64,000 nucleotides of DNA from JAJZIH01 sp021785265 (GTDB taxonomy: Bacteria > Pseudomonadota > Gammaproteobacteria > JAKAQQ01), in the NCBI GenBank assembly GCA_027338645.1, contig DAHWSH010000050.1:11344-75343 (forward strand), in the 5' to 3' direction. The notes below the pieces were generated by a model, which had not been told where the DNA came from, ran no database searches, and saw nothing but the letters and a program-made list of their open reading frames with translations. The translations under genes were made by a program, and so were the position numbers. How positions within the stretch are numbered: the first letter of the stretch is position 1; the number at the start of each line of letters is the position of its first letter. Positions 52,377-61,162 of this stretch are shown here, piece by piece.

Positions 52377-54587
52377 GTGAGGATTCCCGTCCGCCGATTC
52401 TGGGTCAGCCTCATCCTGGCCGGTCTCGCAGCGCCAGGGCTGGCCCGGCCCCTCTACCTCTTCCGTAACTGCCCTCCGCTGCCTTCCGCCGCCCTGCCCC
52501 GTCATCCGGTCCCTGGAGTGGTGATCGCCCGCTCCCGGCGGGCCCAGATGGTCCGGAAAGGCGTCTCGCATCTCTTCGGCAATGTGACCCTGACTCAGGG
52601 GGAACGGCGTCTCTGGGTCGACAAAGCCCGCTATGACCGAACCCGCAACATTGTTTCCGGCAGTGGTCACTTGCGTTTCGCGGAACCCGGCTTCGATCTG
52701 CTCGGCAGTCACGGAACCTACAACTTCACGACCGGAAACGGTCTGTTCTACAACACTCACTACGAAATCCCAAAACGTCACGGGCATGGTTCGGCGAGTC
52801 GGATCGCGATCAACGGAAACCGGAAAGCCCGCCTGTATTCCGTCCGCTACACCACCTGCCCAATCGGAAAAGCCGACTGGGCACTGCATGCCGGATCGGC
52901 CACACTGTATCCCCGAGACGATGTTGGAGTCGCACACGATGTCTGGCTCAACTTTTATGGCGTTCCGATCTTCTGGACTCCTTATCTCAGTTTTCCCCTG
53001 ACCAGCCAGCGAAAATCCGGCTTGCTGGCCCCCACGATCGGCGACAACAGCCTGAATGGGCTCGATCTTTCGGTGCCTTACTACTGGAATATCGCTCCCA
53101 ACATGGACCTCACCCTGACCCCACGTTTTTTGAGCTACCGTGGCCTCATGACCGGCATCAACTTCCGCTACTTGACGGAAACAAGCCATGGAGAACTCGT
53201 GGGTCATTACCTGCCCCACGACCGGCTCACCAACAGCCGCCGCGCCCAGTTCAGCTACCTCGACACGACTCAGTTCAATACCCACTGGAACCTATCGACC
53301 AACATCAACTATGTCAGTGATCCAAGTTATTTCCAGGATTTCGGGACCAGCCTGATCGAAGCCGCACAACCCTATGAGTACCGGACCCTCGCCCTGACCT
53401 ATGCCGAGCCGACCTGGCACATCGAAAGCCTGGTCCAGGACATCCAGACGGTTGATCCGACCATCCCGGAAGTCGACCGTCCCTATGCCAGCCTGCCGGA
53501 CCTGCTCTTCGATGGACGCTGGCTGCGTGACCGGACCCGCCTGGACTTTCACTGGCGTGCCCAGTTCGTCCGCTACGTGAGCACCAGCACCACTGCATTT
53601 ACCGGCGACCGACTCGACCTCGAGCCACGCCTGAGCTATACCCTCGGCAACCCCACGGCGTCTTTGACCCCACGCATCGGCCTCAGCGAAACCCGTTACC
53701 TGCTGAGCGCACCGGCCGTGCCCGGTGGTCCCACGAGCCTCAACCGCTTTGCGCCCATCGCCAGCCTGCGTGGTCGACTGCATTTTTCGCGGACTTGGGC
53801 GGATGGGAGACTGCTCCAGATCATCGAGCCGCAGCTGTTTTACCTCTATATTCCCTACCGGAACCAGAGCGATTTTCCGGTTTTTGACACCACGCTACCC
53901 CCCTTCGGCACCCAGGAGCTCTTTGCGACCAACCGGTATCTCGGTATCGATCGCCTAGGAGATGCCAATCAGCTCACGGCTGCAGTGACCTCGGATATCC
54001 TGAACAGTCAAACCGGAGCCCAGCTGGCCTCCTTCACCCTGGGAGAGATCTTCTATTTCGCGAACGAACTCGTCACCTTACCCGGCCAGTCTCCGATCAC
54101 CCAAGCCCGGTCTAACTACGTGGGCGCGGGATCCATCACCTTTGATCATCACTGGTTCAGTGAAGCCGGCCTCGAGTGGGATCCTTACCTCAAGCAGTGG
54201 GACCAGGCAACCCTCGAACTCGAGTATCGGGCTTCCGGGGGGCAGGTCATCGATCTCGGCTACCGCTATGACCGGAATTTCCTGAATCAGACGGAAATCT
54301 CGATGGTCTGGCCCATTACCCGCCAACTGAGCGTGGTCGGCAGCTGGGACTACTCGGCGCTGGATCACGCCACACTCGAAAGCTTCGCCGGAATCCAGTA
54401 CGATACCTGTTGCTGGATCTTCCGGCTGATCGCCCGGCGTTTTGTGACGCCAGGAACGACCATCGGCAGTGTGGGACAACCCAATTCCGGTATTTATTTT
54501 CAACTGTCATTCAAGGGGTTGGGTAGTCTGGGCCGACCGCTCGATACCTTCCTCGAAAACGACATCCTAGGGTATGGTGACCAATGA
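52377..54587 (+). CDS. lptD: LPS-assembly protein LptD
   Basis: Outer-membrane barrel that inserts LPS into the outer leaflet, with LptE. The frame is open to 52248 inside amgK, but GTG 52377 begins a proper signal peptide (IPVRRFWVSLILAGLAAPGLA) and gives 736 residues. The N-terminal OstA-like domain (GNVTLTQGERRLWVDKARYD) and the LptD barrel region (YYWNIAPNMDLTLTPRFLSYRG) are clear. Cysteines lie at about 32 and 161, with a Cys-Cys pair at 678-679, the pattern that forms the LptD interdomain disulfides. Its stop overlaps the surA start by 4 nt. Confidence 0.95.
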   Translation: MRIPVRRFWVSLILAGLAAPGLARPLYLFRNCPPLPSAALPRHPVPGVVIARSRRAQMVRKGVSHLFGNVTLTQGERRLWVDKARYDRTRNIVSGSGHLRFAEPGFDLLGSHGTYNFTTGNGLFYNTHYEIPKRHGHGSASRIAINGNRKARLYSVRYTTCPIGKADWALHAGSATLYPRDDVGVAHDVWLNFYGVPIFWTPYLSFPLTSQRKSGLLAPTIGDNSLNGLDLSVPYYWNIAPNMDLTLTPRFLSYRGLMTGINFRYLTETSHGELVGHYLPHDRLTNSRRAQFSYLDTTQFNTHWNLSTNINYVSDPSYFQDFGTSLIEAAQPYEYRTLALTYAEPTWHIESLVQDIQTVDPTIPEVDRPYASLPDLLFDGRWLRDRTRLDFHWRAQFVRYVSTSTTAFTGDRLDLEPRLSYTLGNPTASLTPRIGLSETRYLLSAPAVPGGPTSLNRFAPIASLRGRLHFSRTWADGRLLQIIEPQLFYLYIPYRNQSDFPVFDTTLPPFGTQELFATNRYLGIDRLGDANQLTAAVTSDILNSQTGAQLASFTLGEIFYFANELVTLPGQSPITQARSNYVGAGSITFDHHWFSEAGLEWDPYLKQWDQATLELEYRASGGQVIDLGYRYDRNFLNQTEISMVWPITRQLSVVGSWDYSALDHATLESFAGIQYDTCCWIFRLIARRFVTPGTTIGSVGQPNSGIYFQLSFKGLGSLGRPLDTFLENDILGYGDQ

Positions 54588-55990
54588 AAGCGACTGAAAC
54601 AACCCCGTTCTGGCAGAAAATTGTGGTTCCCGCGGCCTTGGGCCTCACCACTCTCCTTGCCGGATGCGCCTCGACCCCCCCGGTCACGCACCCGCACCCG
54701 GCTCCGTCCCTTCGCCCTCCTCCCTCTCCTCCCCGGTCCCAACCGGTCGCCCCCCCCCTCAAGGGAGTTCTTCTGGACCGAGTCATTGCCGTCGTGAACG
54801 GTTCACCCGTCCTTCAAAGCAGCCTGGATCGTCAAATGAAACTGCTCAGCCATGAGCTCATGGCCCGTCACTTCGCAGTTCCGCCACGCAAAATCTTCCG
54901 CCGACAGGTTTTGGCCCGCATGATCCAGCAGAAAATTGAGCTCGAAGCCGCCCACCTTCACGGAATCACCGTCTCCGCCCAGCATGTAAGTGGAGTACTC
55001 GCCGAGATTGCCGAGCGGGATAAGGTCCCCTTCAACCAGTTTCCGGAAAAACTACGCCAAGAACACATCAACTACATGGCCTTCCGTAATTTCATCCAGG
55101 GCGAACTCATCATCCATCGCATGATCTCAGCGGCCGTGGTTCCCAACGTCAATGTCACCAAAGGCGAGGTCGCGGCCTGGATCCGGAACCATCCCCTGGG
55201 AACCCAGGTGACCTACCACCTCAAGGACATACGGATCAACATTCCGACCGCACGCAACCCCCTCACGGTCCAAGCCGCCAAAAACCAGGCGGAAGCGCTG
55301 GTCACCGAGCTCAAGCTGGGCCACTCTTTTTCGAACATCGCGGTGGCCGACTCGGCAGGGCGCAACGCGCTCAAGGGAGGGGAGATGGGCTGGAAGGCAG
55401 CAGGTGTCCTGCCGGCCTCCTGGCGCGCGGCCCTGAAGACCTTGCCCCAAGGAGGGATCACGGCTCCCATCGAGACCCGCCGGGGATTCGTCATCCTGAA
55501 ACTGCTCGGCCGGAAGGTCACCGAAACGCATCCGATCTTTGCACGGGAGTACCGCATCCGCCAGATCGTCATCCGACCCACACCCGCAAAACCCGCTGCC
55601 GCCGTTCGCCGGCGTCTCATCCAGCTTCGTCAGCAGTTGATGCACGGAGCCCACTGGACGACCGTGGCCAAGGCCAACTCGGACGACCCCACGGTCGAGC
55701 TTACCGGGGGACTGCTCGGCTGGGTACTCCCCAAATCGCTACCCGCCCCGTACCCCCGGATCCTGTCCCATCTCGCGATCCGGCAGATCAGTCAACCGTT
55801 TTTCACCGACAACGGCTGGGTCATTGCGCAGGTATTGGGTATCCGTCGGCACAACGTGACCCAGCGGATCTTCTCCCAAAGGGCCTATTCCATCCTGTTC
55901 GAACGACGGCTCCGTCATCAGGCGGCCCATTTCCTGCACGGCCTGATTGCCCAAGCCTTCGTGCACTATCTTGTCCCGTGGGCCCACTAA
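54584..55990 (+). CDS. surA: SurA-type peptidyl-prolyl isomerase, predicted lipoprotein
   Basis: Periplasmic chaperone for outer-membrane proteins such as LptD. The 468-residue protein has a SurA N-domain with LLDRVIAVVNGSPVLQSSLDRQM. Two parvulin domains follow, around residues 205-305 (TYHLKDIRINIP, GGEMGWKAAGVLP) and 325-430 (YRIRQIVIRPT, GGLLGWVLPKSLP). Unusually, it begins with a lipobox LTTLLAGC (Cys 28). A Pro/Ser-rich linker of about 30 residues comes next. SurA is normally soluble, so here it is probably tethered to the outer membrane (no Asp after Cys). Confidence 0.92.
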   Translation: MKATETTPFWQKIVVPAALGLTTLLAGCASTPPVTHPHPAPSLRPPPSPPRSQPVAPPLKGVLLDRVIAVVNGSPVLQSSLDRQMKLLSHELMARHFAVPPRKIFRRQVLARMIQQKIELEAAHLHGITVSAQHVSGVLAEIAERDKVPFNQFPEKLRQEHINYMAFRNFIQGELIIHRMISAAVVPNVNVTKGEVAAWIRNHPLGTQVTYHLKDIRINIPTARNPLTVQAAKNQAEALVTELKLGHSFSNIAVADSAGRNALKGGEMGWKAAGVLPASWRAALKTLPQGGITAPIETRRGFVILKLLGRKVTETHPIFAREYRIRQIVIRPTPAKPAAAVRRRLIQLRQQLMHGAHWTTVAKANSDDPTVELTGGLLGWVLPKSLPAPYPRILSHLAIRQISQPFFTDNGWVIAQVLGIRRHNVTQRIFSQRAYSILFERRLRHQAAHFLHGLIAQAFVHYLVPWAH

Positions 55991-56958
55991 AACCCGCCAT
56001 TGCCCTCACGACCGGAGAACCCGCGGGAATTGGTCCCGACCTTGCGGTCCAGATGGACGGGACCGCTTGGAGGGGAACCCAGGTGGTGCTCATTGGGAAC
56101 CGCAAACTTCTCGAAGACCGGGCGCACCAGATTGGCCGCTCCTTCGACGCCCCCGTTTATACTCCCGGCGCAGCCCGCGCGGGTGGGCTGTCCCTGCTGG
56201 ACATTCCCCTGGAAGCGCCCGTCCGGCCCGGTCATCTCGAACCCGCCAACGCACCCTATGTCTTGGAGACGATTGACCGGGGGATTGCCGGCTGCCTCAC
56301 GGGTGAATTCCAAGCCCTTGTCACGGGACCGGTCCACAAGGCTCATCTCAAAAATGCCGGACTGCCCTTCGAAGGACATACCGAATATCTGGGACAGAAG
56401 ACCGGAAGTCCGCAGCCGGTCATGATGTTCGTGACACCGAGCCTCCGGGTCGCGCTCGTCACCACTCATGTGGCCCTGAGGGACGTGCCTCGCCTCGTGG
56501 ATACAAAACGCCTCGATTCCACTCTCGTGACCGTTTCCCACGCGCTGCGGGCGCGCTACGGGCTCAAGGATCCTCGCATCGGTGTCCTCGGTCTCAACCC
56601 GCATGCCGGGGAAGGCGGACTTTTTGGCGACGAGGAAGAACGGGTCATCCGGCCGGTCCTGGAAACCCACCGTCTCCGTGGGCTAAAAGTCAGTGGCCCC
56701 TGGCCGGCCGATACGGCTCTCAGCCCCCACTCGGCGGACACACAGGACGCCTGGATTTCGCTCTACCATGACCAAGCGCTTCCCGTCATCAAGTATGCCT
56801 TCTTCGATAGCGCCGTGAACGTCACTTTAGGCCTACCGTTCCTTCGCACTTCGGTCGATCATGGAACCGCTCTGGAGCTGGCCGGTAGCGGAAGGGCGCA
56901 AGACCACTCTTTCCGGTGTGCGCTGGATCACGCGATCCGCTATGCCCCCATTCGCTAG
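55978..56958 (+). CDS. pdxA: 4-hydroxythreonine-4-phosphate dehydrogenase
   Basis: NAD- and metal-dependent step of pyridoxal phosphate synthesis. 326 residues from GTG 55978, overlapping surA by 13 nt. Family blocks are IALTTGEPAGIGPDLAVQ, LVTGPVHKAHLKNAGLPFEGHTEYL, VTTHVALRDVPRLV, VLGLNPHAGEGGLFGDEE and YHDQALPVIKYAFFDSAVNVTLGLPFLRTSVDHGTA. Metal-binding histidines are seen at each of the last three. Confidence 0.95.
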   Translation: MGPLKPAIALTTGEPAGIGPDLAVQMDGTAWRGTQVVLIGNRKLLEDRAHQIGRSFDAPVYTPGAARAGGLSLLDIPLEAPVRPGHLEPANAPYVLETIDRGIAGCLTGEFQALVTGPVHKAHLKNAGLPFEGHTEYLGQKTGSPQPVMMFVTPSLRVALVTTHVALRDVPRLVDTKRLDSTLVTVSHALRARYGLKDPRIGVLGLNPHAGEGGLFGDEEERVIRPVLETHRLRGLKVSGPWPADTALSPHSADTQDAWISLYHDQALPVIKYAFFDSAVNVTLGLPFLRTSVDHGTALELAGSGRAQDHSFRCALDHAIRYAPIR

Positions 56959-57781
56959 ACCCCGGAAACGTTTCGGACAGCATTTCCTGCACGATCCGCT
57001 GATCCGTTCGCGCATCGTCGAGGCGGTCGCCCCCCGCCCGGAAGAGGTCATCGTGGAGATCGGCCCTGGACACGGGGCCTTGACCGACAGGCTCCTGGAG
57101 CAGGTGGGACAGCTCTGGGCGGTCGAGATCGACCGGGATCTCGCTTCCGAACTGCGGCTCCGCCACGGATCGCGCCTGATTCTCCACGAGGGAGACGCGC
57201 TCAAGCTTGATTTCGGCTCCTGGCCCGACCGCTCGCCCTTTCGGATCGTCGGCAATCTCCCCTACAACATCGCGACCCCACTCATCGGACGGCTGGCCGC
57301 CGCCAAGGATCGCATCCAGGATCTCCACCTCATGGTGCAACGGGAGGTGGGAGAACGAATGATGGCACAGCCCGGCGAGTCCGCCTACGGCCGCCTGTCG
57401 ATTTTCACGGACTATCATTTCAAAGCCGAACGCCTGTTTCCGGTGGGACGGGGAGCCTTCTCACCCCCGCCACAAGTCGAATCGGTCCTCATGAAGCTTG
57501 AACCCCGCCCCCAGTCACCTTTTCCTGGGCTCAACGAGCATCAGTTCTTCGACCTCGTCTCCCGGGCATTTCACAACCGCCGCAAGATGATCCGCAACGC
57601 GTTGGGTGGGGCCGTTCCCCCAGATCTCTGGGCGGGTGCGCAGATCGATCCCTCCTCCCGCCCGGAAACCCTTGCGCCAGAAGCCTACGCCCGGCTTGTT
57701 CAAGCCCTCAGCGAGCAGACGGATTTTTGGGCGGTACCGGGACGACCGGCCCACTCCCGGCAGGCTCACGGGACCGGATGA
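56942..57781 (+). CDS. ksgA: 16S rRNA dimethyladenosine methyltransferase (KsgA/RsmA)
   Basis: Dimethylates the two adenines of the 3'-terminal hairpin of 16S rRNA. 279 residues from the ATG at 56942, 17 nt inside pdxA. SAM-binding motif I is in VIVEIGPGHGALTDRLL. The start RPRKRFGQHFLHD, the catalytic NLPYNIATPLIGRL and the C-terminal AFSPPPQVESVLMKL and RAFHNRRKMIRNAL complete the family. The last 25 codons are read on the opposite strand by the SPFH gene. Confidence 0.95.
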   Translation: MPPFARPRKRFGQHFLHDPLIRSRIVEAVAPRPEEVIVEIGPGHGALTDRLLEQVGQLWAVEIDRDLASELRLRHGSRLILHEGDALKLDFGSWPDRSPFRIVGNLPYNIATPLIGRLAAAKDRIQDLHLMVQREVGERMMAQPGESAYGRLSIFTDYHFKAERLFPVGRGAFSPPPQVESVLMKLEPRPQSPFPGLNEHQFFDLVSRAFHNRRKMIRNALGGAVPPDLWAGAQIDPSSRPETLAPEAYARLVQALSEQTDFWAVPGRPAHSRQAHGTG

Positions 57782-58670
57782 TCTCGAGCGCCGTGGCGAT
57801 GAAAGAGCCGATGTTGCCCATCTCCGCGGGAATGAGAACCGTCGTCGACTGCTTGGCCAGATTGCCCCATTGGCTGATGAAATCCCGGGCCACCTGCAGT
57901 TGCAGCGCCTCGATCCCGCCCGGCTGGACGGTAGACTGACCGATCGTGGCAATGGCCCGGGCGGTGGCCTCGGCCACGAGCTGGATGGCCTGCGCCTGAC
58001 CTTCCGCCCGGAGGATCTCCGACTGTCTTTGCCCTTCGGCCACATTGATGGCCTGCTGTCTCTGTCCTTCGGAAACGTTGATCTGCTGCTGCCGCTCGCC
58101 TTCCGAACGGGCCACCACCGCACGTCGCTCACGATCCGCCGTGATCTGGAGCTCCATTGCTCTCAGGATCTCGTTGGGCGGAGTGATGTCCTTGATCTCG
58201 TAACGGAGAACCTTGATCCCCCACGTTGCACCCGCCTCATCCAGCACGGCAACCACCGCGGCATTGAGTTGCTGCCTCGAACTCAGGCACTCGTCCAGGT
58301 GAAGTTTGCCGATCTCGGCACGCATGCTGGTCTGCGCCAGCTGCACAACCGCCATGATGGGGTTAGACGAGCCGTAGGCCGCGAGCTTCGCGTCCGTGAC
58401 CTGGATATACATGATCCCATCCACGGAAACCTGCGTATTGTCCTTGGTGATACAGACCTGGGCCGGCACTTCCATCGGGGTTTCCCGGAGGTCGAAACGG
58501 TAGCGGACCAGGTCCACGAAAGGGACAATGACGTTGAGCCCGGGCTCCAGCGTGCGGAGAAAGCGGCCGATGCGCTCGACGACCCAGGAATGCTGCTGCG
58601 GGACCACCCGGACCCCGCTGGCCACCACCACAATGGCCAGGACAATGATGACGATGACAACAATCGACAT
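57708..58670 (-). CDS. SPFH/stomatin-like membrane protein (QmcA/HflK-like)
   Basis: 320 residues. One N-terminal helix (IVVIVIIVLAIVVVA) precedes the SPFH domain (VVPQQHSWVVERIGRFLRTLEPGLNVIVPFVDLVRYRFDLRE). Coiled-coil repeats with EGERQQ and EGQRQQ units, an alanine-rich region and a proline-rich tail follow. Such proteins form membrane microdomains and are usually encoded with an NfeD partner, here 9 nt upstream. The C-terminal 74 nt overlap ksgA on the other strand. Confidence 0.93.
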   Translation of the reverse strand: MSIVVIVIIVLAIVVVASGVRVVPQQHSWVVERIGRFLRTLEPGLNVIVPFVDLVRYRFDLRETPMEVPAQVCITKDNTQVSVDGIMYIQVTDAKLAAYGSSNPIMAVVQLAQTSMRAEIGKLHLDECLSSRQQLNAAVVAVLDEAGATWGIKVLRYEIKDITPPNEILRAMELQITADRERRAVVARSEGERQQQINVSEGQRQQAINVAEGQRQSEILRAEGQAQAIQLVAEATARAIATIGQSTVQPGGIEALQLQVARDFISQWGNLAKQSTTVLIPAEMGNIGSFIATALEIIRSREPAGSGPVVPVPPKNPSAR

Positions 58671-58679
58671 GGCGGATCC

Positions 58680-59114
58680 TCAGTGAGGAGTGGAAGAAAA
58701 GGGGGCAACCCGCAGACGGTTGCCCACCCGGGAAATGATCTGAAGTTCATAGCCGGGCTCTACAGAGGCTGGCTCGGTCAACTCGGCCTGCCAGAGGGTA
58801 TCGCGGTAACGGACCTCAAGCGCATGAGGAGACACCTGGACGACGACCACCCGTTGTCCGCTGTCGATATTGGTGGCATCCGAGGAGGCCCGGTTACGCA
58901 GTGCCCGCCTGGCATACTCGGCCACCGGCAGGAGGAGTACCGCAAAAAGGGCAAACCATCCGATGGCCCAGAATCCGCTGGGTGCCGCGAGCAAGTCAAT
59001 CAGGCTCACGAGGAGCAAGGATAGACCGAGCGCAGCCAGGTAAAAAGTACGGGTGGGGATTTCGAAAACGAACAGGACGATGGCCAGGCTCAGCGGAACA
59101 TACCATTCGGCCAT
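58680..59114 (-). CDS. NfeD-like membrane protein
   Basis: 144 residues. Two to three transmembrane helices occupy the first half (VPLSLAIVLFVFEIP; YLAALGLSLLLVSLIDLLAA; FWAIGWFALFAVLLLPVAEY), then an OB-fold C-terminal domain with DSGQRVVVVQVSPHALEVRYRD. NfeD proteins partner SPFH proteins in membrane quality control. TGGAG precedes the ATG. This is the short, protease-free form. Confidence 0.87.
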   Translation of the reverse strand: MAEWYVPLSLAIVLFVFEIPTRTFYLAALGLSLLLVSLIDLLAAPSGFWAIGWFALFAVLLLPVAEYARRALRNRASSDATNIDSGQRVVVVQVSPHALEVRYRDTLWQAELTEPASVEPGYELQIISRVGNRLRVAPFSSTPH

Positions 59115-59126
59115 GGGAAAACTCCA

Positions 59127-59148
59127 GATTCAGGCCTCAGGATTCAGG
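59127..59148. repeat. GATTCAGG direct repeat upstream of nfeD
   Basis: GATTCAGG at 59127-59134 and 59141-59148, separated by CCTCAG, lies directly upstream of the nfeD ATG in the 229-nt gap shared with apaH. The gap also contains TACAAT at 59229-59234, a possible apaH -10. The function of the repeat is unknown. Confidence 0.35.
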
Positions 59149-59343
59149 TCGACGGATCCATACGTGCGGCTCATCCTAGCATAAACGGAAGGCGGGATCT
59201 GATACGACCCCCCACCGAGGCTGCAGGCTACAATGGGTCATGCCGCGCTTTTCCCCGACCTTGAGTGCCTGGGTGCCACCTGCTCACCGCATCGGTGCAG
59301 ACCGACCTGTCCGTGTCTCGTCCGGTCCTGGCCCCTCCGGACG

Positions 59344-60177
59344 ATGAGAACCTTCGCGATCGGGGACCTGCAGGGCCTGCACAGCATGCTCATGCGCCTG
59401 CTCGAGCGCATTGGATTTGATCCGGAAGGAGATCACCTCTGGTTCTGCGGAGACCTCGTCAACCGGGGGCCTGACTCTCTCGAGGTTCTGCGCTTCGTCT
59501 ACCGCCTGGGTACGCGGGCCACTGTCGTTCTCGGCAACCACGATCTCTACCTGCTTCGGGTGGCAGCCCATCCGGATCCTGCACCCACCCTAGACCCTTC
59601 CCTTCGCCCGATCCTTGAGGCCCCGGATCGCGACGAGCTTTTGGACTGGTTGCGTCATCGCCCCCTTCTCCATCACGATCCGGCACTCGGCTTTACACTG
59701 GTGCACGCCGGCCTCCCCCCGTTCTGGGATCTCGAACAGGCAAACGCACGGGCCCAGAGCGTCGAAGCAGTGCTCCGGGGGGCGCACTGGAAAGAGGCTC
59801 TCCCAGCCCTCTTCGGGAACGAACCGGATGCCTGGCAGGAGGGACTTCCGACCGCCCAGGCGAACCGTTTCACGGTAAACGCCCTGACCCGCATGCGCTA
59901 CGTCACCTCTACCGGAAAACTGGACTTCCGGCACAAGGGTTCACCGGGCACACAACCGGAGGGACTGTATCCGTGGTTCGAGATCCCGAACCGGCGCAAT
60001 CAGGACCTCCATATCGTATTTGGACACTGGTCGACCCTGGGGGACACACATGCCCCCCATGTCTACCCCCTGGATGGGGGCTGTCTCTGGGGGGGAACAC
60101 TACGCGCCATGCGCCTCGATGGAGAAAGTCACCTACTCGAAATCCCCTGCCCCGAGCATAGCCCCGCAGGATCGTGA
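59344..60177 (+). CDS. apaH: Bis(5'-nucleosyl)-tetraphosphatase, symmetrical
   Basis: Hydrolyses Ap4A to two ADP and also decaps NpnN-RNA. 277 residues from the ATG at 59344. Calcineurin-type metal motifs: GDLQG, FCGDLVNRGPDSLEVLRF, VVLGNHDLYLL, then VHAGLPPFWD, and FGHWSTLG near the C-terminus. The open frame extends upstream, but the conserved start is MRTFAIGDLQGLH. It lies downstream of the pdxA-ksgA cluster, the usual order apart from the inserted SPFH-NfeD pair. Confidence 0.95.
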   Translation: MRTFAIGDLQGLHSMLMRLLERIGFDPEGDHLWFCGDLVNRGPDSLEVLRFVYRLGTRATVVLGNHDLYLLRVAAHPDPAPTLDPSLRPILEAPDRDELLDWLRHRPLLHHDPALGFTLVHAGLPPFWDLEQANARAQSVEAVLRGAHWKEALPALFGNEPDAWQEGLPTAQANRFTVNALTRMRYVTSTGKLDFRHKGSPGTQPEGLYPWFEIPNRRNQDLHIVFGHWSTLGDTHAPHVYPLDGGCLWGGTLRAMRLDGESHLLEIPCPEHSPAGS

Positions 60178-60311
60178 GCAGAATCCAGCTTTTTCACCTC
60201 TCGACCGCCGATCCACCACTGATGTCCGGAAACGGCGTGCCCGGGCGAAATCCCCGGTATAGACTCTCTCCGTCCGAGATCACTCATCGGGAGCCGCCCC
60301 GGAGATCAATC

Positions 60312-60869
60312 ATGAGCGTGGCCACCCCCAAAATCCAGGATCCGCCCCTCCACTACCGACATTGGGCAAGCCCCGTGGGACCTCTTCTGCTCTATGGAAC
60401 CGACCGATCACTCTGGGGTCTTGACTTTCCCGTGGACGGACATGGCCGCGAACCCAGACCCGGATGGATACGGGACCGGTCGGGTTTTCCTCAGGTTATC
60501 TGCCAGTTGACCGAATATTTCGCGCGCAAGCGCCGCCGTTTTTCGCTCCCCTTCACGCTGGACGGCACCCCATTCCAGCTCGCCGTCTGGTCCGCACTCG
60601 GAAGGATCCCTTACGGTGAGACCCGATCCTACCGCGACGTCGCTCAGGCCATCCGACGTCCTAAGGCCGTACGAGCGGTCGGTGCCGCCAACGGCCACAA
60701 CCCGATCCCCATCATCATCCCCTGTCATCGTGTCATCGGTGCCCAGGGTGATCTCGTCGGGTTCGGCGGAGGATTGGCGCTCAAGAGATTCCTCCTGGAA
60801 CTGGAGGGTATCCGCACCAGAACCTCGCGGATTACTCCAGGTTCCGTGGAGGCGGTTTTACGACCCTAG
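60312..60869 (+). CDS. ogt: Methylated-DNA-[protein]-cysteine S-methyltransferase
   Basis: Repairs O6-alkylguanine by suicide transfer to Cys. 185 residues from the ATG at 60312, GTG/ATG choice unambiguous. It has the C-terminal methyltransferase domain with PFQLAVWSALGRIPYGETRSYRDVA and the active-site IIPCHRVIG, preceded by a short N-terminal domain. No Ada regulatory domain is present. The 134-nt gap after apaH has a TATAGA box near 60259 but no convincing -35. Subtype Ogt against AGT cannot be fixed. Confidence 0.93.
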   Translation: MSVATPKIQDPPLHYRHWASPVGPLLLYGTDRSLWGLDFPVDGHGREPRPGWIRDRSGFPQVICQLTEYFARKRRRFSLPFTLDGTPFQLAVWSALGRIPYGETRSYRDVAQAIRRPKAVRAVGAANGHNPIPIIIPCHRVIGAQGDLVGFGGGLALKRFLLELEGIRTRTSRITPGSVEAVLRP

Positions 60870-61162
60870 CCTCCATACCCGGATTCCGGTGGATCGCTAC
60901 CTGAAATCTACTGGCACTGGCCGTCCGCCTGCAGTCCCCCGCCGAATGCGGCAGGGTGACTCAAGACCGGCATCCCGATCCGGTTGATCGTCCCATGTTG
61001 CAACCACAGGACACCCCCAAGAAGAGTTTCAAAGGCAATTTTCACGGAGCTCAACCGCTCTACCAGGAAACAGCTCCCCGCGTGCTGCCAAGGCTTAAAG
61101 GCACAGAAAGAAGAATGACACCGCTGTTCCACACGCATCTTCACTGTACTGAATCTCGGCGC
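60870..61162. other. Intergenic stretch without recognised content
   Basis: 293 nt between ogt and the convergent GGDEF-EAL gene. Several short frames cross it on both strands, but none has family features, a good ribosome binding site or codon use like the neighbours. No repeat or terminator with a T-run was found. Confidence 0.5.

Noticed and set aside
52104..53285. 393-residue open frame opposite amgK start and lptD
   Set aside because: Antisense to the lptD signal and OstA domain.
57606..59024. 472-residue open frame across ksgA end, SPFH and nfeD
   Set aside because: Antisense of two well-supported membrane genes; composition is unnatural.
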